From contig NZJX01000019.1 of assembly GCA_002692065.1 (NCBI GenBank), positions 1 to 64,000 of the forward strand: 64,000 nucleotides of DNA. The letters are read 5' to 3'. Shown piece by piece: positions 19,802 through 31,140 of the stretch. Source of the stretch: Flavobacteriales bacterium. GTDB lineage: Bacteria > Bacteroidota > Bacteroidia > Flavobacteriales > UBA7430. Numbering within the stretch: the first letter of the stretch is position 1; the number at the start of each line of letters is the position of its first letter. The translations under genes and the position numbers were made by a program. Below the pieces are notes generated by a model. It searched no databases. It was not told where the DNA came from and worked only from the letters and a program-made list of their open reading frames with translations.

Positions 19802-20611
19802 ATGAATTATTTTAAATTAAATAAATTAATCTTTATTAATTGTATTATATTCATTTTAATAAAAATAATTGATACTATTTCATTCTTATCCAATATTGAT
19901 TTTAATTACATAAAATATTGTTTAGGATTATCTTCATCATTTAATTACTTTACTTATGATTTGATATCATTATTTACCTACATGTTTGTTCATTTTGATT
20001 TTATTCATTTTGCTTTAAATATGATGTCATTTTACTTCATTTCGAATATTTTTTTGATTTTTTTTGAAAAATATAAACTTTTTGTAATCTATCTTTTTGG
20101 AGGAATAACAGGAGGAATATTTTATGTCTTTTCTCATAATTATTTTCCAGTTTTTGAAAATCAAAATGGACTATTAATTGGATCTTCAGCATCAATAATT
20201 GCAATTCTTTCTTATTTAACCTTAATAAAACCAAACTATGAGATTAATTTTGTGAATTTTTCATTTAAATTAAAATTCGTAACGTTATTTATTTTTCTTA
20301 TTGATATTATTAGTATTCCTAATGGTAATCCAGGTGGACATATTTCTCATATTGGAGGACTATTTTCAGGGATTTTATTTTCACTCTTTGAATTAAATAA
20401 TAAAATATTTAAAACTAAAATTTCACATACAATAAAATCAAGAAATAATAAAATAAGTAAAAGGTTTAAGACAAATATTGAATATAATTCAGAAAAAATA
20501 GAGCTCAATAATAAAATAGACAAGATTCTTGAAAAAATTTCAACTTCTGGTTATGATAGTTTATCAAAATTTGAAAAAGATTTTTTAAATAAAAATAGTA
20601 ATAATCTCTAA
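19802..20611 (+). CDS. Rhomboid family protein (variant GxSA motif)
   Basis: MFVHFDFIHFALNMMSFYF, IGSSASIIAILSY, GGHISHIGGLFSGIL. Confidence 0.85.
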   Translation: MNYFKLNKLIFINCIIFILIKIIDTISFLSNIDFNYIKYCLGLSSSFNYFTYDLISLFTYMFVHFDFIHFALNMMSFYFISNIFLIFFEKYKLFVIYLFGGITGGIFYVFSHNYFPVFENQNGLLIGSSASIIAILSYLTLIKPNYEINFVNFSFKLKFVTLFIFLIDIISIPNGNPGGHISHIGGLFSGILFSLFELNNKIFKTKISHTIKSRNNKISKRFKTNIEYNSEKIELNNKIDKILEKISTSGYDSLSKFEKDFLNKNSNNL

Positions 20612-22194
20612 TTTAACTTAACTGTTTCTAGATTAAGTATATTCATTTTATTCAAATTTAAATTTTCAACATTCTTTTGAGTTAATCTTATTATTTGATC
20701 GTAATATAAAGGAATAACTACAAAATTATTAACAATTATACTATCCATTTGATTGTATAATTTCATTCTTGTTGATTTATCATTAGTAAAATATAACTTA
20801 TCGTATAAATTGTCATATAATTTGTTTGAAAAATGAGTATAATTTGGACCATAAGGTGAGTAATTTTTACTGTAAAATAATGATAGAAAATTCTCAGCAT
20901 CTGAATAGTCAGCAATCCAAGATGCTCTGAATATAGATGCTTTAGAAGAAGAAATTATTTCTCTATGAGTTGATGGAGGTGATACAATTAAATTTACATC
21001 TATTCCCAAATTCTGCCATGAATTTTGAATAAATTCAGAGATATCAACATAAGCTGGAGTTGTATATATATTAAGGTTATTAAGGGTATATTTTTTTTTA
21101 AAATTATCAATGATTTTTTTTGATTTTTTAAGGTTATAATTACCTATTTTTAATTTTTCTATATGTCCATTCATTCCTTTTGGTATAAAACCTCCGATTC
21201 CAGGATTACCAATATTATTTCTTAAATATTTGATAATTTTATCCTTATCAATTGAATTATTTAAAGCCATCCTAAAGTCCTTAATTAATAAATTAGAGTT
21301 TATTTGATTATGATCAACTAAAATTCCTAGATATTCTGTGTTAAAAAATATAGATTTATTAAAATTAAATTTTTGATTAAATTTTTCTTTTAAATATCCA
21401 TTTTTATTGAGTATCTCATTTTTATATGAATTTTCAATATCTGATATAAATTCTAGATTTCCCTTGATAAACTCTAAAAAAGAAGTCTGCTTGTCTGGAA
21501 TGAATGATATTGAAATAGCGTCAATATACGGTAATCTGTTGTTAAAACTATCATATTCATAATAATAATTATTTTTTGTTAATATTAATTTAGTATTTAA
21601 TTTATGATATTTAAATTTAAAAGGACCAGTACCAACAGGATATTGAAAAAAATCTTCAATAAATTCAGATTCCTTTGGGATAATTGAACAATATTTCATT
21701 GATAACAATTCTAAAAAATAAGGATTTCTTTTGTTTAGTATTATTTCAAGAGTTTTAGAATCAATAATTTTAATTTCATTAACATTTTCCATAATCCAAT
21801 ATCCTGGAGATCCATTTGAAATATCTTTTATTCTATCTAATGAGTATTTTACATCATTAGAAGTTAATTCTCTGTTTTTAAATATTGAATTAAATTTATC
21901 ACTTTCATGAAAATATATTTTATCTCTAATTTTAAATTGATAAATAAATCCGTTATCTTTTATTTTCCATTTATGAGAAATAGAAGGAATAATATTCAAA
22001 TTAGAATCAAGTTTTACTAGAGTACTATAAATATGATTACAAAACCAGTTATGTGATTGATTTTTTGAATATAATGGATCAAATGACTGAAGACCAGAAA
22101 TTTCATTATATCTAAAAACTTTTTTTTCAGATAAATAGATTTCATCTGAATTACATGAAATCATTAAAAAAAAAATGAATATTATTATTACCAA
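20608..22194 (-). CDS. ABC transporter substrate-binding lipoprotein, peptide/family 5
   Basis: SFDPLYSKNQSHNWFCNHIYSTLVKLD..., ELTSNDVKYSLDRI, PVGTGPFKFKYH, LGIDVNLIV. Confidence 0.85.
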   Translation of the reverse strand: MVIIIFIFFLMISCNSDEIYLSEKKVFRYNEISGLQSFDPLYSKNQSHNWFCNHIYSTLVKLDSNLNIIPSISHKWKIKDNGFIYQFKIRDKIYFHESDKFNSIFKNRELTSNDVKYSLDRIKDISNGSPGYWIMENVNEIKIIDSKTLEIILNKRNPYFLELLSMKYCSIIPKESEFIEDFFQYPVGTGPFKFKYHKLNTKLILTKNNYYYEYDSFNNRLPYIDAISISFIPDKQTSFLEFIKGNLEFISDIENSYKNEILNKNGYLKEKFNQKFNFNKSIFFNTEYLGILVDHNQINSNLLIKDFRMALNNSIDKDKIIKYLRNNIGNPGIGGFIPKGMNGHIEKLKIGNYNLKKSKKIIDNFKKKYTLNNLNIYTTPAYVDISEFIQNSWQNLGIDVNLIVSPPSTHREIISSSKASIFRASWIADYSDAENFLSLFYSKNYSPYGPNYTHFSNKLYDNLYDKLYFTNDKSTRMKLYNQMDSIIVNNFVVIPLYYDQIIRLTQKNVENLNLNKMNILNLETVKLN

Positions 22195-22266
22195 AGTAAA
22201 TAAAAATATTAAAAAAAATTAAATTTGTAACTAATATAATATTATTAATGTTATTAAATTATAAAA

Positions 22267-23574
22267 ATGAAAAAAATTGCTTTTCATACATTAGGATGTA
22301 AACTAAATTTTTCTGAAACTGAATACATTCAAGAAAGTTGTTTGAAAAGTAATTATATTTTAGTTAAATCAAATTTAATTTCTGACATATACGTAATAAA
22401 TACATGTTCTGTTACTGAAAATGCGGATAAAGAATGTAAATATTTGATAAGAAAATTCAAAAAACAAAATCCTTTATCTAAAATTATTATTATTGGTTGC
22501 TATGCTCAACTAAAACCAAATGAAATCATAAAAATAAAAAATGTTGATTTAGTATTAAGTACAAAAGAAAAATTTCAAATTACAAAATATTTAGATGAAT
22601 TATTTAATGAAAATGATTCAAAAGTATATTCATGTAATATTAATGAAGTTAAAAATTTTCAAACCTCGTATTCTATCAATAATAGAACTAGATCATTTTT
22701 AAAAGTACAAGATGGCTGTGATTATAAATGTACCTATTGTACTATTCCAATGGCAAGAGGATTATCAAGAAGTGATACTGTTAAAAATATATTAAATCAA
22801 ATAAATAAAATTTCTAAATCGGATGTTAAAGAAATTGTTTTAACGGGAATAAATTTGGGAGATTTTGGCAAAAGTAATCCAAATAATAGAGTTCGTCAAA
22901 GTTCTTTACTTAGGTTAGTTAAAGAAATTGAAAAATTACAAAACAATATGAGATTTAGGCTATCATCTATTGAACCTGATCTTTTTGACAAAGAAATAAT
23001 TGACTTTATATCAAAATCAAATAAATTTGTTCCTCATTTTCATATTCCACTTCAGTCAGGTTCTAATTTGATTTTAAGAAAAATGAAAAGAAAATATGAC
23101 ACTAAATATTATCAAGACTTAATATACTATATAAAAAATAAAATACCATTTTCTTCAATTGGTTGTGATGTAATTGTTGGATTTCCTGATGAATCTGATG
23201 AAATTTTCAAAGAAACTTACTCTTTTCTCGATAAAATTGATATCTCTTATCTGCATGTTTTTCAATTTTCCCAAAGAAATAGAACCAAAGCATCATTAAT
23301 GGATAATAAGATTGAAAAAATTATCAAAATTAATAGAAGTAAAATACTTAGAGATCTGTCCACTAAAAAAAGATTTTCTTTTTATAAAAAAAACATAGGT
23401 CAAACAAGATCAGTTTTATTTGAAAATGATAATAAAAATGGTTTTTTATTCGGTTATACAGAAAATTACATAAGAGTTAAAACAAAATATGATCCAGGTT
23501 ATAGAAATCAGTTAATTAATGTTAAAATAGATAAATTAACTAATGATGGAACTATATTAACTAAAATTAATTAA
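22267..23574 (+). CDS. mtaB: tRNA t6A methylthiotransferase MtaB
   Basis: HTLGCKLNFSETEYI, NTCSVTENADKECK, radical-SAM DGCDYKCTYCTIPMARG, HIPLQSGSNLILRKMKRKY. Confidence 0.93.
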   Translation: MKKIAFHTLGCKLNFSETEYIQESCLKSNYILVKSNLISDIYVINTCSVTENADKECKYLIRKFKKQNPLSKIIIIGCYAQLKPNEIIKIKNVDLVLSTKEKFQITKYLDELFNENDSKVYSCNINEVKNFQTSYSINNRTRSFLKVQDGCDYKCTYCTIPMARGLSRSDTVKNILNQINKISKSDVKEIVLTGINLGDFGKSNPNNRVRQSSLLRLVKEIEKLQNNMRFRLSSIEPDLFDKEIIDFISKSNKFVPHFHIPLQSGSNLILRKMKRKYDTKYYQDLIYYIKNKIPFSSIGCDVIVGFPDESDEIFKETYSFLDKIDISYLHVFQFSQRNRTKASLMDNKIEKIIKINRSKILRDLSTKKRFSFYKKNIGQTRSVLFENDNKNGFLFGYTENYIRVKTKYDPGYRNQLINVKIDKLTNDGTILTKIN

Positions 23575-23575
23575 A

Positions 23576-24733
23576 ATGTTTCCAACTGTAAGTCATATAG
23601 TACAATATTTTACTGGAGTTTTCATTAATCTTCCATTTAAAACATTTGGTTTATTTGTAGCTTTAGCATTCTTGGCAGCTGGATTATTTATAAATATTGA
23701 TTTAACTCAAAAGTATAAACAAAACAAAATATTAAAAACTAAAATTAAGATATATAAAAATAAACACAAGAAAATTTATAACTATATTTTTATTGTTTTT
23801 TCATATTATTTCTTGTTTTTTAAAGGTATTCATGCATTTAATAACTATAATGAATTTAGTTATGATACTCTATCATTTATTTTTTCATCAGAAGGTTCAA
23901 TTTATGGTGGGATAATTGGGTTATTTTTAAGTTTAATTTACATAGTTTATTTCTATTACTATTCAATTAATAAAAAAGAAGAAATAATCGAAAGAGATGT
24001 AATGCCAAATGATATTACTTCCAATTTATTATTAGTAACTTCTATTTCTGGCTTAATTGGTGCTAAATTTTTCCACCAACTTGAAAATTGGGATGATTTT
24101 GTCTCCGATCCGTTTAATCAATTATTCTCTGGTGGAGGTTTAACATTTTATGGAGGATTAATTTTTGGATCAATTTCAGTAATATACTATGTTAAAAGAT
24201 TTAATATTAATTCATCAACTATTGCAGATATAATGGCAGGTCCGTTAATGCTAGCATATGCAATTGGAAGGATAGGATGTCATATGTCAGGAGATGGAGA
24301 TTGGGGAATACAAAATACAAATACTAAGCCCCATTTTCTTGAATTTATTCCCGATTGGTTATGGGCATATAATTATCCAAATAATGTAATAAGATTAGGA
24401 GTAAAAATTCAAGATTGTACAGATCCACTTGGAATATACTGTTATAAACTTCCATATAGTGTTTATCCTACAGCTATATATGAATCAATAATTTGTCTTA
24501 TTTTGTTTCTAATTCTATGGAACTTAAGAAAAAAGATTAAAATATCAGGTACTCTTTTTTCAATTTATTTAATATTTAATGGTTTTGAAAGATTTTTTAT
24601 AGAAAAAATTAGAGTTAATAACAAAATTTATTATGATTATACTCAAGCTGAAATAATCTCATTTATGTTAATTATTATAGGATTTATTAGTATTTTTGTT
24701 CTACATTTAAGAAATAATAAAAGAAAAATATAA
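23576..24733 (+). CDS. lgt: Prolipoprotein diacylglyceryl transferase
   Basis: GGLTFYGGLIFG, YAIGRIGCHMSGDGDWGI, YPTAIYESI, NGFERFFIEKIRVN. Confidence 0.93.
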   Translation: MFPTVSHIVQYFTGVFINLPFKTFGLFVALAFLAAGLFINIDLTQKYKQNKILKTKIKIYKNKHKKIYNYIFIVFSYYFLFFKGIHAFNNYNEFSYDTLSFIFSSEGSIYGGIIGLFLSLIYIVYFYYYSINKKEEIIERDVMPNDITSNLLLVTSISGLIGAKFFHQLENWDDFVSDPFNQLFSGGGLTFYGGLIFGSISVIYYVKRFNINSSTIADIMAGPLMLAYAIGRIGCHMSGDGDWGIQNTNTKPHFLEFIPDWLWAYNYPNNVIRLGVKIQDCTDPLGIYCYKLPYSVYPTAIYESIICLILFLILWNLRKKIKISGTLFSIYLIFNGFERFFIEKIRVNNKIYYDYTQAEIISFMLIIIGFISIFVLHLRNNKRKI

Positions 24734-24735
24734 AT

Positions 24736-25341
24736 ATGTTAAGATTTCTAATTTATTTACTTCCACTAAACTTACTTTCTCAAATTCCTTCAAATTTTGA
24801 AATTGGACAAAAACCTAGTGATAAAATTTTAAATATTGAAATGATCAATATTGATGACAAATTATATAGCCTTAATAATCTATCTTCAAATAACGGTTTA
24901 TTGATAATTTTTTCTTCTAACACATGCCCATTTGTTCTTATGTGGCAAGATAGATATAAAATAATTGAAGAAATATGTAAAGAGAATGAATTAGGTTTAG
25001 TATATATTAATTCCAACTCAAAAAATAGAAATGATGTTGATTCACACTCAAATATGAAAAATTATCATTTAAACAATAATTTACAATTTCCTTATTTACT
25101 TGATAAAAATAATATTGTTGCTGATTATTTTGAAGCTAAGACTACCCCACATATTTTTTTATTAAATAATAATTATGAACTAATTTATAAAGGTGCAATT
25201 GATGATAATTACAAAAGTTATAAAGATGTAACTAATTTCTACATAAATGATGCAATTTATAATATGATTAACAAACAACCATTAATATTAAACTACACTA
25301 AGCCAGTAGGTTGCAGCATCAAAAGGTTAAGCGTCAAGTAA
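24736..25341 (+). CDS. Redoxin / thioredoxin-like protein
   Basis: FSSNTCPFVLMWQDRY, ADYFEAKTTPHIFLLN, TKPVGCSIKR. Confidence 0.75.
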   Translation: MLRFLIYLLPLNLLSQIPSNFEIGQKPSDKILNIEMINIDDKLYSLNNLSSNNGLLIIFSSNTCPFVLMWQDRYKIIEEICKENELGLVYINSNSKNRNDVDSHSNMKNYHLNNNLQFPYLLDKNNIVADYFEAKTTPHIFLLNNNYELIYKGAIDDNYKSYKDVTNFYINDAIYNMINKQPLILNYTKPVGCSIKRLSVK

Positions 25342-25393
25342 TATTTTTTTAAAAATATTTCATTTTTTCAAATTAATTAAACTTTCATAATTA

Positions 25394-25837
25394 ATGTACC
25401 TCATAAAAAAATTAATACTATATATTTATTCAATATTTTACATATATATAGGCATTAAACATTTTATAAATTCTAATTTTTTTTATTTAATTATTCCTCC
25501 ATTTATTCCTTTTAAAAATTTTATAATTTATTTTACAGGTATTATAGAAATAACTGGAGGGTTATTGATAATTTTTAAAAAATTTAGAACTTTTGGATCT
25601 TATATAATTATTTTCCTATTGATAATTGTTTTTCCAGCAAATATTTACATTGTAGTTTCAAAAAACATTCAAGAGGTAGTTAATTTATCTTTTTCAGGCT
25701 CACTCATTAGATCATTTTTTCAAATTCCTTTAATTTTGGTTGCAAGTTGGTTTAGATATGATAAAATGAATAATTTTGCAGAATTATTTTATGTAATAAT
25801 TTCGATAATAACAATAATTTATTTTCTAACGTTATGA
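25394..25837 (+). CDS. DoxX-like membrane protein
   Basis: 4-TM small membrane protein; IYIGIKHFINSNFF...YFTGIIEITGGLLII. Confidence 0.6.
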   Translation: MYLIKKLILYIYSIFYIYIGIKHFINSNFFYLIIPPFIPFKNFIIYFTGIIEITGGLLIIFKKFRTFGSYIIIFLLIIVFPANIYIVVSKNIQEVVNLSFSGSLIRSFFQIPLILVASWFRYDKMNNFAELFYVIISIITIIYFLTL

Positions 25838-27303
25838 TCAAAAAGAAAAAAGCAATTATAATTGGTTCAGGGATATCAGGTATAGCTACAGCTATTAGAT
25901 TAAATAAAAAAGGTTATGAAACTCACATATATGAAGCAAATTCATATCCAGGAGGAAAAATAAGAGAAATGAATAAAAATGGTTACAGATTTGATATGGG
26001 ACCTTCTTTATTAACTAAACCCATTTTATTAAATGAACTATTTGAATTAGAAAATGAAAATATTAAAGATTACATCAAAATAAAGAAACTTGATGAAATT
26101 TGTAAATATTTTTTTAATGACAAAACATACATAGTAGCTCGATCAAATATAAAAAATTTTGCTAGTGAATGTTCCAAAAAATTTAACATAAAAGAAAAAA
26201 AAATTATAAATTTTTTAAATAAATCAAAATACATTTATAACAATACAAGTTTTATTTTTTTAGAAAAAAGTTTACATAAAGTTTCAAGTTTTTTAAGTTT
26301 TAAAGTCTTAAAATCACTTTTACTAATACCTACTTTAAATATTTTTAAAACTATGAATACGGTAAATCAAAAAATATTTAATAATAGTAAACTTACCCAA
26401 ATATTTAATAGATATGCTACTTATAACGGATCTAACCCTTATAAAGCATCAGCAATTTTAAATGTAATTCCTCATTATGAATTTAATATTGGTGCGTATT
26501 TTCCATCTAATGGTATCTATTCTATTATATTAGGATTATCAAAATTTGCAAAAAACAAAGGAGTGAAATTTCATTTTAATACAAGAGTAGATGAGATAAT
26601 CTATTCTGATTATAATAAAATTATTGGAGTTAAAATTGGTCAAAATATTATTGATTCCGATATAGTAGTTTCTAATATGGATATTATTAATTCATATGAA
26701 AAACTTCTTCCAAAAATTAATATGCCTAAAAGTTTAATTTGTCCTGACTTATCTACTTCAGCCATTATCTTTTATTGGGGCGTTAAAAAAACAAATAAAA
26801 ATTTAAAACTTCATAATATTTTATTTTCCTCAAACTATAAAGAAGAATTTGAAAATATAGATAAAAATATAATTAATAATGATCCAACAATCTATATTAA
26901 TATTTCATCTAAAGAAAATTTTAGTGATGCACCAATCGGTTGTGAAAATTGGTTTGTAATGATAAATGTAAAACCAATTAAAAATAATAATTGGGATAAA
27001 ATAGTTAAAGATTACAGAGAAATAATCTTTAAAAAAATTATGAAAGTACTAAATATTGATGTTAAAAATTTTTTAGAATATGAAGAGATTTCTGATCCAA
27101 GAGATATTGAATCAACCTCATCTTCTTTCATGGGTTCATTGTATGGTCCCTCATCAAACAAATTTTTTTCTGCTTTTCTAAGACATCCAAATTTCTCAAG
27201 TATTAAAAACCTATATTTTTGTGGAGGTTCTGTTCACCCAGGTGGTGGTATACCTTTGTCCTTATATTCTGCAAAAATAGTTGACAATTTAATCAAGACA
27301 TGA
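25834..27303 (+). CDS. Phytoene desaturase family (CrtI/CrtD) carotenoid oxidoreductase
   Basis: IIGSGISGIATAIRLNKKGYETHIYEANSYPGGKIREMNKNGYRFDMGPSLLT; C-terminal LYFCGGSVHPGGGIPLSLYSAKI. Confidence 0.88.
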   Translation: MIKKKKAIIIGSGISGIATAIRLNKKGYETHIYEANSYPGGKIREMNKNGYRFDMGPSLLTKPILLNELFELENENIKDYIKIKKLDEICKYFFNDKTYIVARSNIKNFASECSKKFNIKEKKIINFLNKSKYIYNNTSFIFLEKSLHKVSSFLSFKVLKSLLLIPTLNIFKTMNTVNQKIFNNSKLTQIFNRYATYNGSNPYKASAILNVIPHYEFNIGAYFPSNGIYSIILGLSKFAKNKGVKFHFNTRVDEIIYSDYNKIIGVKIGQNIIDSDIVVSNMDIINSYEKLLPKINMPKSLICPDLSTSAIIFYWGVKKTNKNLKLHNILFSSNYKEEFENIDKNIINNDPTIYINISSKENFSDAPIGCENWFVMINVKPIKNNNWDKIVKDYREIIFKKIMKVLNIDVKNFLEYEEISDPRDIESTSSSFMGSLYGPSSNKFFSAFLRHPNFSSIKNLYFCGGSVHPGGGIPLSLYSAKIVDNLIKT

Positions 27304-27953
27304 TTTTAACTCATAGAAGAAATAACTGTATTTTATTAATAATTATTTTTTTTCATGCAATTGGAGGAATTGGATTATCCTTAGAAAACAATAAATTTTT
27401 TTTAGATTTCACCCCTATTCAAATTTATTTTAATTTTTTGATATTTTCATTTTTAACTATTAGAAGAGAAAAAATTTTTGAATATATTTTCTTTTCCTCT
27501 GTTATTTTTTCGTTAGGATTGTTTATTGAAATAATTGGTGTAAAAACTCAATATATTTTTGGAAATTATAGATATGGTTCTGTACTTGGTTATTCAATTT
27601 ATAATGTTCCAATAACAATTGGATTGAATTGGTTGTTATTATCATATATTTCGTCTGGAATAATTCAAATGTTTAAATTAAATATAAAGTTAAAGTTTGC
27701 AATTGCATCACTAATTATGGTTTTATTAGATTATCTTATTGAACCTGTGGCAGTAAATTTAAAATGGTGGTATTGGGATAATATTAATCCTCCTATTTTA
27801 AATTTTATTGCCTGGTTTCTTATTTCTTATATAATTCAAGTAATTATTTATTTTTCAAGATTAAAATTCAATAAAAAAACTTCATTAACTTTTTTATTGT
27901 CGCAAATTTTACTTTTTTTGATTATAAATATTAAATTTTATGTATTTAATTGA
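27300..27953 (+). CDS. cruF: Carotenoid biosynthesis protein (CruF-like)
   Basis: EIIGVKTQYIFGNYRYGSVLGYSIYNVPITIGLNWLL...LDYLIEPVAVNLKWWYW. Confidence 0.8.
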   Translation: MILTHRRNNCILLIIIFFHAIGGIGLSLENNKFFLDFTPIQIYFNFLIFSFLTIRREKIFEYIFFSSVIFSLGLFIEIIGVKTQYIFGNYRYGSVLGYSIYNVPITIGLNWLLLSYISSGIIQMFKLNIKLKFAIASLIMVLLDYLIEPVAVNLKWWYWDNINPPILNFIAWFLISYIIQVIIYFSRLKFNKKTSLTFLLSQILLFLIINIKFYVFN

Positions 27954-28644
27954 TTATAAGTTATTCTATTCTTTTTTGTTAATTCTAACAATATTTTATC
28001 CTTTGTTATATAGTTTTAATTTTAAATTTAAATTTTATAAAAATTGGGCAAATCTTTTTATTGGAATTTTTTTTATGTCTCTTATTTTTATCTCTTGGGA
28101 TATTTATTTCACAAAAATGAAAATATGGACGTTTAATGATAAATTTACTTTAGGTTACGAATTTTTAAATCTCCCAATTGAAGAATGGTTATTTTTTTTA
28201 ATTATTCCTTATTCATGTGTTTTTATATACGAATCAGTTAAATTTTTTATTAATCATCAGTTTAGTGAAAAGTTTATTTTTTTTACTACAATAATATTGA
28301 TAATTTTCTTAAGTGTTTTATTTATTATTTTTAGAGAAAAATTATATACTAAATTTTGTTTTTTAATAACAATTATTTCATTGGTTACTACCATATCATT
28401 AAAAAAAGAAATTTTATCAAACTTTTATATTTCATATTTATTTTCCTTAATACCATTTACCATTATAAATGGTTTTTTGACAGGGAGCTTTTCCAGTGAA
28501 CCAATAGTTACATATAATTCAAATGAATTAATTGGAATAAGATTTTTAAATATTCCATTTGAAGATTTCTTTTATAGTATGTCTATGTTAATTATTGTTA
28601 TTCTGGTATATGAAATGAAATTAATTAAAAATAATAATTTTTGA
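27940..28644 (+). CDS. Lycopene cyclase domain protein (CrtYcd-like)
   Basis: Duplicated cyclase motif: LGYEFLNLPIEEWLFFLIIPYSCVFIYE and IGIRFLNIPFEDFFYSMSMLIIVILVYE. Confidence 0.8.
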   Translation: MYLIDYKLFYSFLLILTIFYPLLYSFNFKFKFYKNWANLFIGIFFMSLIFISWDIYFTKMKIWTFNDKFTLGYEFLNLPIEEWLFFLIIPYSCVFIYESVKFFINHQFSEKFIFFTTIILIIFLSVLFIIFREKLYTKFCFLITIISLVTTISLKKEILSNFYISYLFSLIPFTIINGFLTGSFSSEPIVTYNSNELIGIRFLNIPFEDFFYSMSMLIIVILVYEMKLIKNNNF

Positions 28645-28756
28645 AATAAATTAAAAGATAATACTTATTTAGATAAAATAATTATGATTTAAGTTTGACC
28701 TAAATACATATTATTATGATATCAGAAAAAAAGAAAATCTTAAAAATTTATAAATT

Positions 28757-29332
28757 CTAATGAGAATTAATTTTTTTTTGTAACCATGATCCTCCAACAG
28801 ATATAACATTTTTAAGTTGTAAAAATTTCTTATAATTTTCTTCGTTAATACCACCAGTTGGACAAAAAATTACTTTGGAAAATATATCTCCGTAATCTTT
28901 TAAAATTTTATAACCTCCTGAAATATTTGCAGGAAAAAATTTTAAATAGTAACATTCATTTTGAATAGCATATAAAATCTCGCTAGGAGTCATTACACCA
29001 GGAAGAAAAGGAATAGAATTTATTTTTAATATTTCTATTAATTTTAAATCAAACCCTGGCATAACTATAAAATCAATATTTATATTCATTAATTTTAAAA
29101 TTTGATTTTTATCTATTACGCTTCCTGCGCCTATAACGAACTTATCATATTTTTTTTTTATGTAGGAAATTGCTTTAAAACTAACATCTGTTCTTAAAGT
29201 TACTTCTATTATATTAATTTTATGTTTAGCTAAATATGACATCAATATATCAATTTCATCCATTGAATTGAATTTAACTACAGGTATTAATGGATTATTT
29301 TGAAGAATAAATTTTATTTTATTTTTTTTCAT
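28757..29332 (-). CDS. eda: KDPG/KHG aldolase
   Basis: NPLIPVVKFNSMDEIDI, IIEVTLRTDVSFKAI, GAGSVIDKNQ, KFFPANISGG, FCPTGGINEENYKKFLQ. Confidence 0.93.
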   Translation of the reverse strand: MKKNKIKFILQNNPLIPVVKFNSMDEIDILMSYLAKHKINIIEVTLRTDVSFKAISYIKKKYDKFVIGAGSVIDKNQILKLMNINIDFIVMPGFDLKLIEILKINSIPFLPGVMTPSEILYAIQNECYYLKFFPANISGGYKILKDYGDIFSKVIFCPTGGINEENYKKFLQLKNVISVGGSWLQKKINSH

Positions 29333-29334
29333 GA

Positions 29335-31134
29335 CTAGAATAATATTGATGCACCTTCATCACTTGATGTAATTGTTTTTTTAAAGTTATTAAATAATTC
29401 TCTTCCACAATTTTCCTGATAATTGTTGTATTTTTTTTGTTTTCTTAAAGATATAATTTCTTCATTATGACAATTCAAAATTCCTTTAGTAGCATCCAAA
29501 GTAACTATATCTCCATCTATTAGTTTTGATAACAATCCCCCATCCATAGCTTCTGGTGACAAATGAATGGCAGCAGGAACGCGTCCTGAGGCACCTGACA
29601 TTCTTCCATCTGTAATTAAGGCAACTTTATATCCATTGTTAAGTAAAATACTTAATATTGGAGTAAGCTTATGTAATTCAGGCATACCTTTAGCTTTTGG
29701 CCCTTGAAATCTTAAGACAGCGATAAAATCTTTATTTAAATTATTTTTTTGGAAAGAACTAATAAGTTCATGTTGCTCCTCAAATATAATAATTGGAGCT
29801 GTAATTATCAAATGTTCTTTTTTTACAGAAGAAATTTTAATTATAGATTTACCAAGATTACCATTTAAAACTTTGATCCCTCCATTATTAGAAAAAGGAT
29901 TACTAAAAGTTCTTAAAATACTAGGATTTTTTGACTTTTCTGAAGAATTTTCCCATTTTAATTCAGAATTTATAATAGAGGGAAATTTTGTAAAATCATA
30001 TAAATTATTTCCTAAAATTGTATTAACATCATTGTGAAGTATTTCTGCATTTAATAGTTCTTGAATTAAAAATGGCATTCCACCAGCATCATGAAAATGA
30101 TTTACATCTAAGGATCCGTTTGGATATATTTTTAAAAGTAAAGGAACAACTGACGAAAGCTCGGAAAAGTCATTCCAAGTAATTTGAATCCCAGCTGCTT
30201 TTGCAATTGCAATTAGGTGAATTGTATGATTTGTTGAACCTCCAGTTGAAAGTAAACCAATAATTGCATTAACAATTGACTTTTCATTTATTACATTAAA
30301 TAATGGAATATAGTTTCGACCTTTTTCAGATATTTTTTTAGATAACTTAACTGAATATTCAGTTAGTAATAATCTAAGTTTATTATTGGGATTAACAAAC
30401 GAAGATCCTGGTAATTGAATTCCCATTATTTCCATTAACATCTGGTTACTATTTGCGGTACCATAGAATGTGCATGTTCCCTCAGAATGGTAAGATTTAG
30501 ATTCAGCCTTTAATAGTTCTTTTTTTGAGATTAAGCCTTTTGCAAAATCTTTTCTATATTTTGCCTTTAATTCATTAGAAATTCCAGTTTGCATAGGACC
30601 TCCTGGAACAAAAATAGTTGGTAAATGTCCAAATTTTAAAGCTCCAATTAAAAGTCCAGGTACGATCTTATCACATATCCCAAGGCAAATAATTGAATTG
30701 TATACATTATGAGATAATCCAATTACAGTTGAAAGAGCAATGACATCTCTACTAAACAAGGATAAATCCATACCTGGTTCTCCTTGAGTAACGCCATCAC
30801 ACATAGCTGGAACACCAGAAGATACTTGAGCTACACAATTATATTTACGAGCAAAATTTCTTATTATTTCTGGATAATTTTCATAGGTTTTATGAGCGGA
30901 AAGCATGTCATTATATGCAGTTACAATTCCAATGTTATTTATTTCATTATCTGATAATGCATTTTTATCTGCTTTTGAACAGCCAGCAATAGCATGAGCA
31001 ATATTACCGCAAGAAATTGAACTTCTATCAGATATGGAATCTTTGTTTCCAATCATTTGAGATAAATATTTTTCTCTATACTTTTTACTTCTGTCTATAA
31101 TTTTTTTAGTGACACTTCTAACTATTTTATTCAT
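29335..31134 (-). CDS. edd: Phosphogluconate dehydratase
   Basis: [81 protein letters not shown]. Confidence 0.95.
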   Translation of the reverse strand: MNKIVRSVTKKIIDRSKKYREKYLSQMIGNKDSISDRSSISCGNIAHAIAGCSKADKNALSDNEINNIGIVTAYNDMLSAHKTYENYPEIIRNFARKYNCVAQVSSGVPAMCDGVTQGEPGMDLSLFSRDVIALSTVIGLSHNVYNSIICLGICDKIVPGLLIGALKFGHLPTIFVPGGPMQTGISNELKAKYRKDFAKGLISKKELLKAESKSYHSEGTCTFYGTANSNQMLMEIMGIQLPGSSFVNPNNKLRLLLTEYSVKLSKKISEKGRNYIPLFNVINEKSIVNAIIGLLSTGGSTNHTIHLIAIAKAAGIQITWNDFSELSSVVPLLLKIYPNGSLDVNHFHDAGGMPFLIQELLNAEILHNDVNTILGNNLYDFTKFPSIINSELKWENSSEKSKNPSILRTFSNPFSNNGGIKVLNGNLGKSIIKISSVKKEHLIITAPIIIFEEQHELISSFQKNNLNKDFIAVLRFQGPKAKGMPELHKLTPILSILLNNGYKVALITDGRMSGASGRVPAAIHLSPEAMDGGLLSKLIDGDIVTLDATKGILNCHNEEIISLRKQKKYNNYQENCGRELFNNFKKTITSSDEGASILF

Positions 31135-31140
31135 ATATAA

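Noticed and set aside
22220-22227. TAAATTTG as a mtaB promoter -7 element
   Set aside because: Matches TAnnTTTG but no -33 partner; expected by chance often in DNA this AT-rich.
28753-28779. Hairpin AATTCT-AATG-AGAATT followed by T run as terminator after crtY
   Set aside because: Only 6 bp, weak AT stem; the T run encodes lysines of eda on the other strand. Not distinguishable from background.
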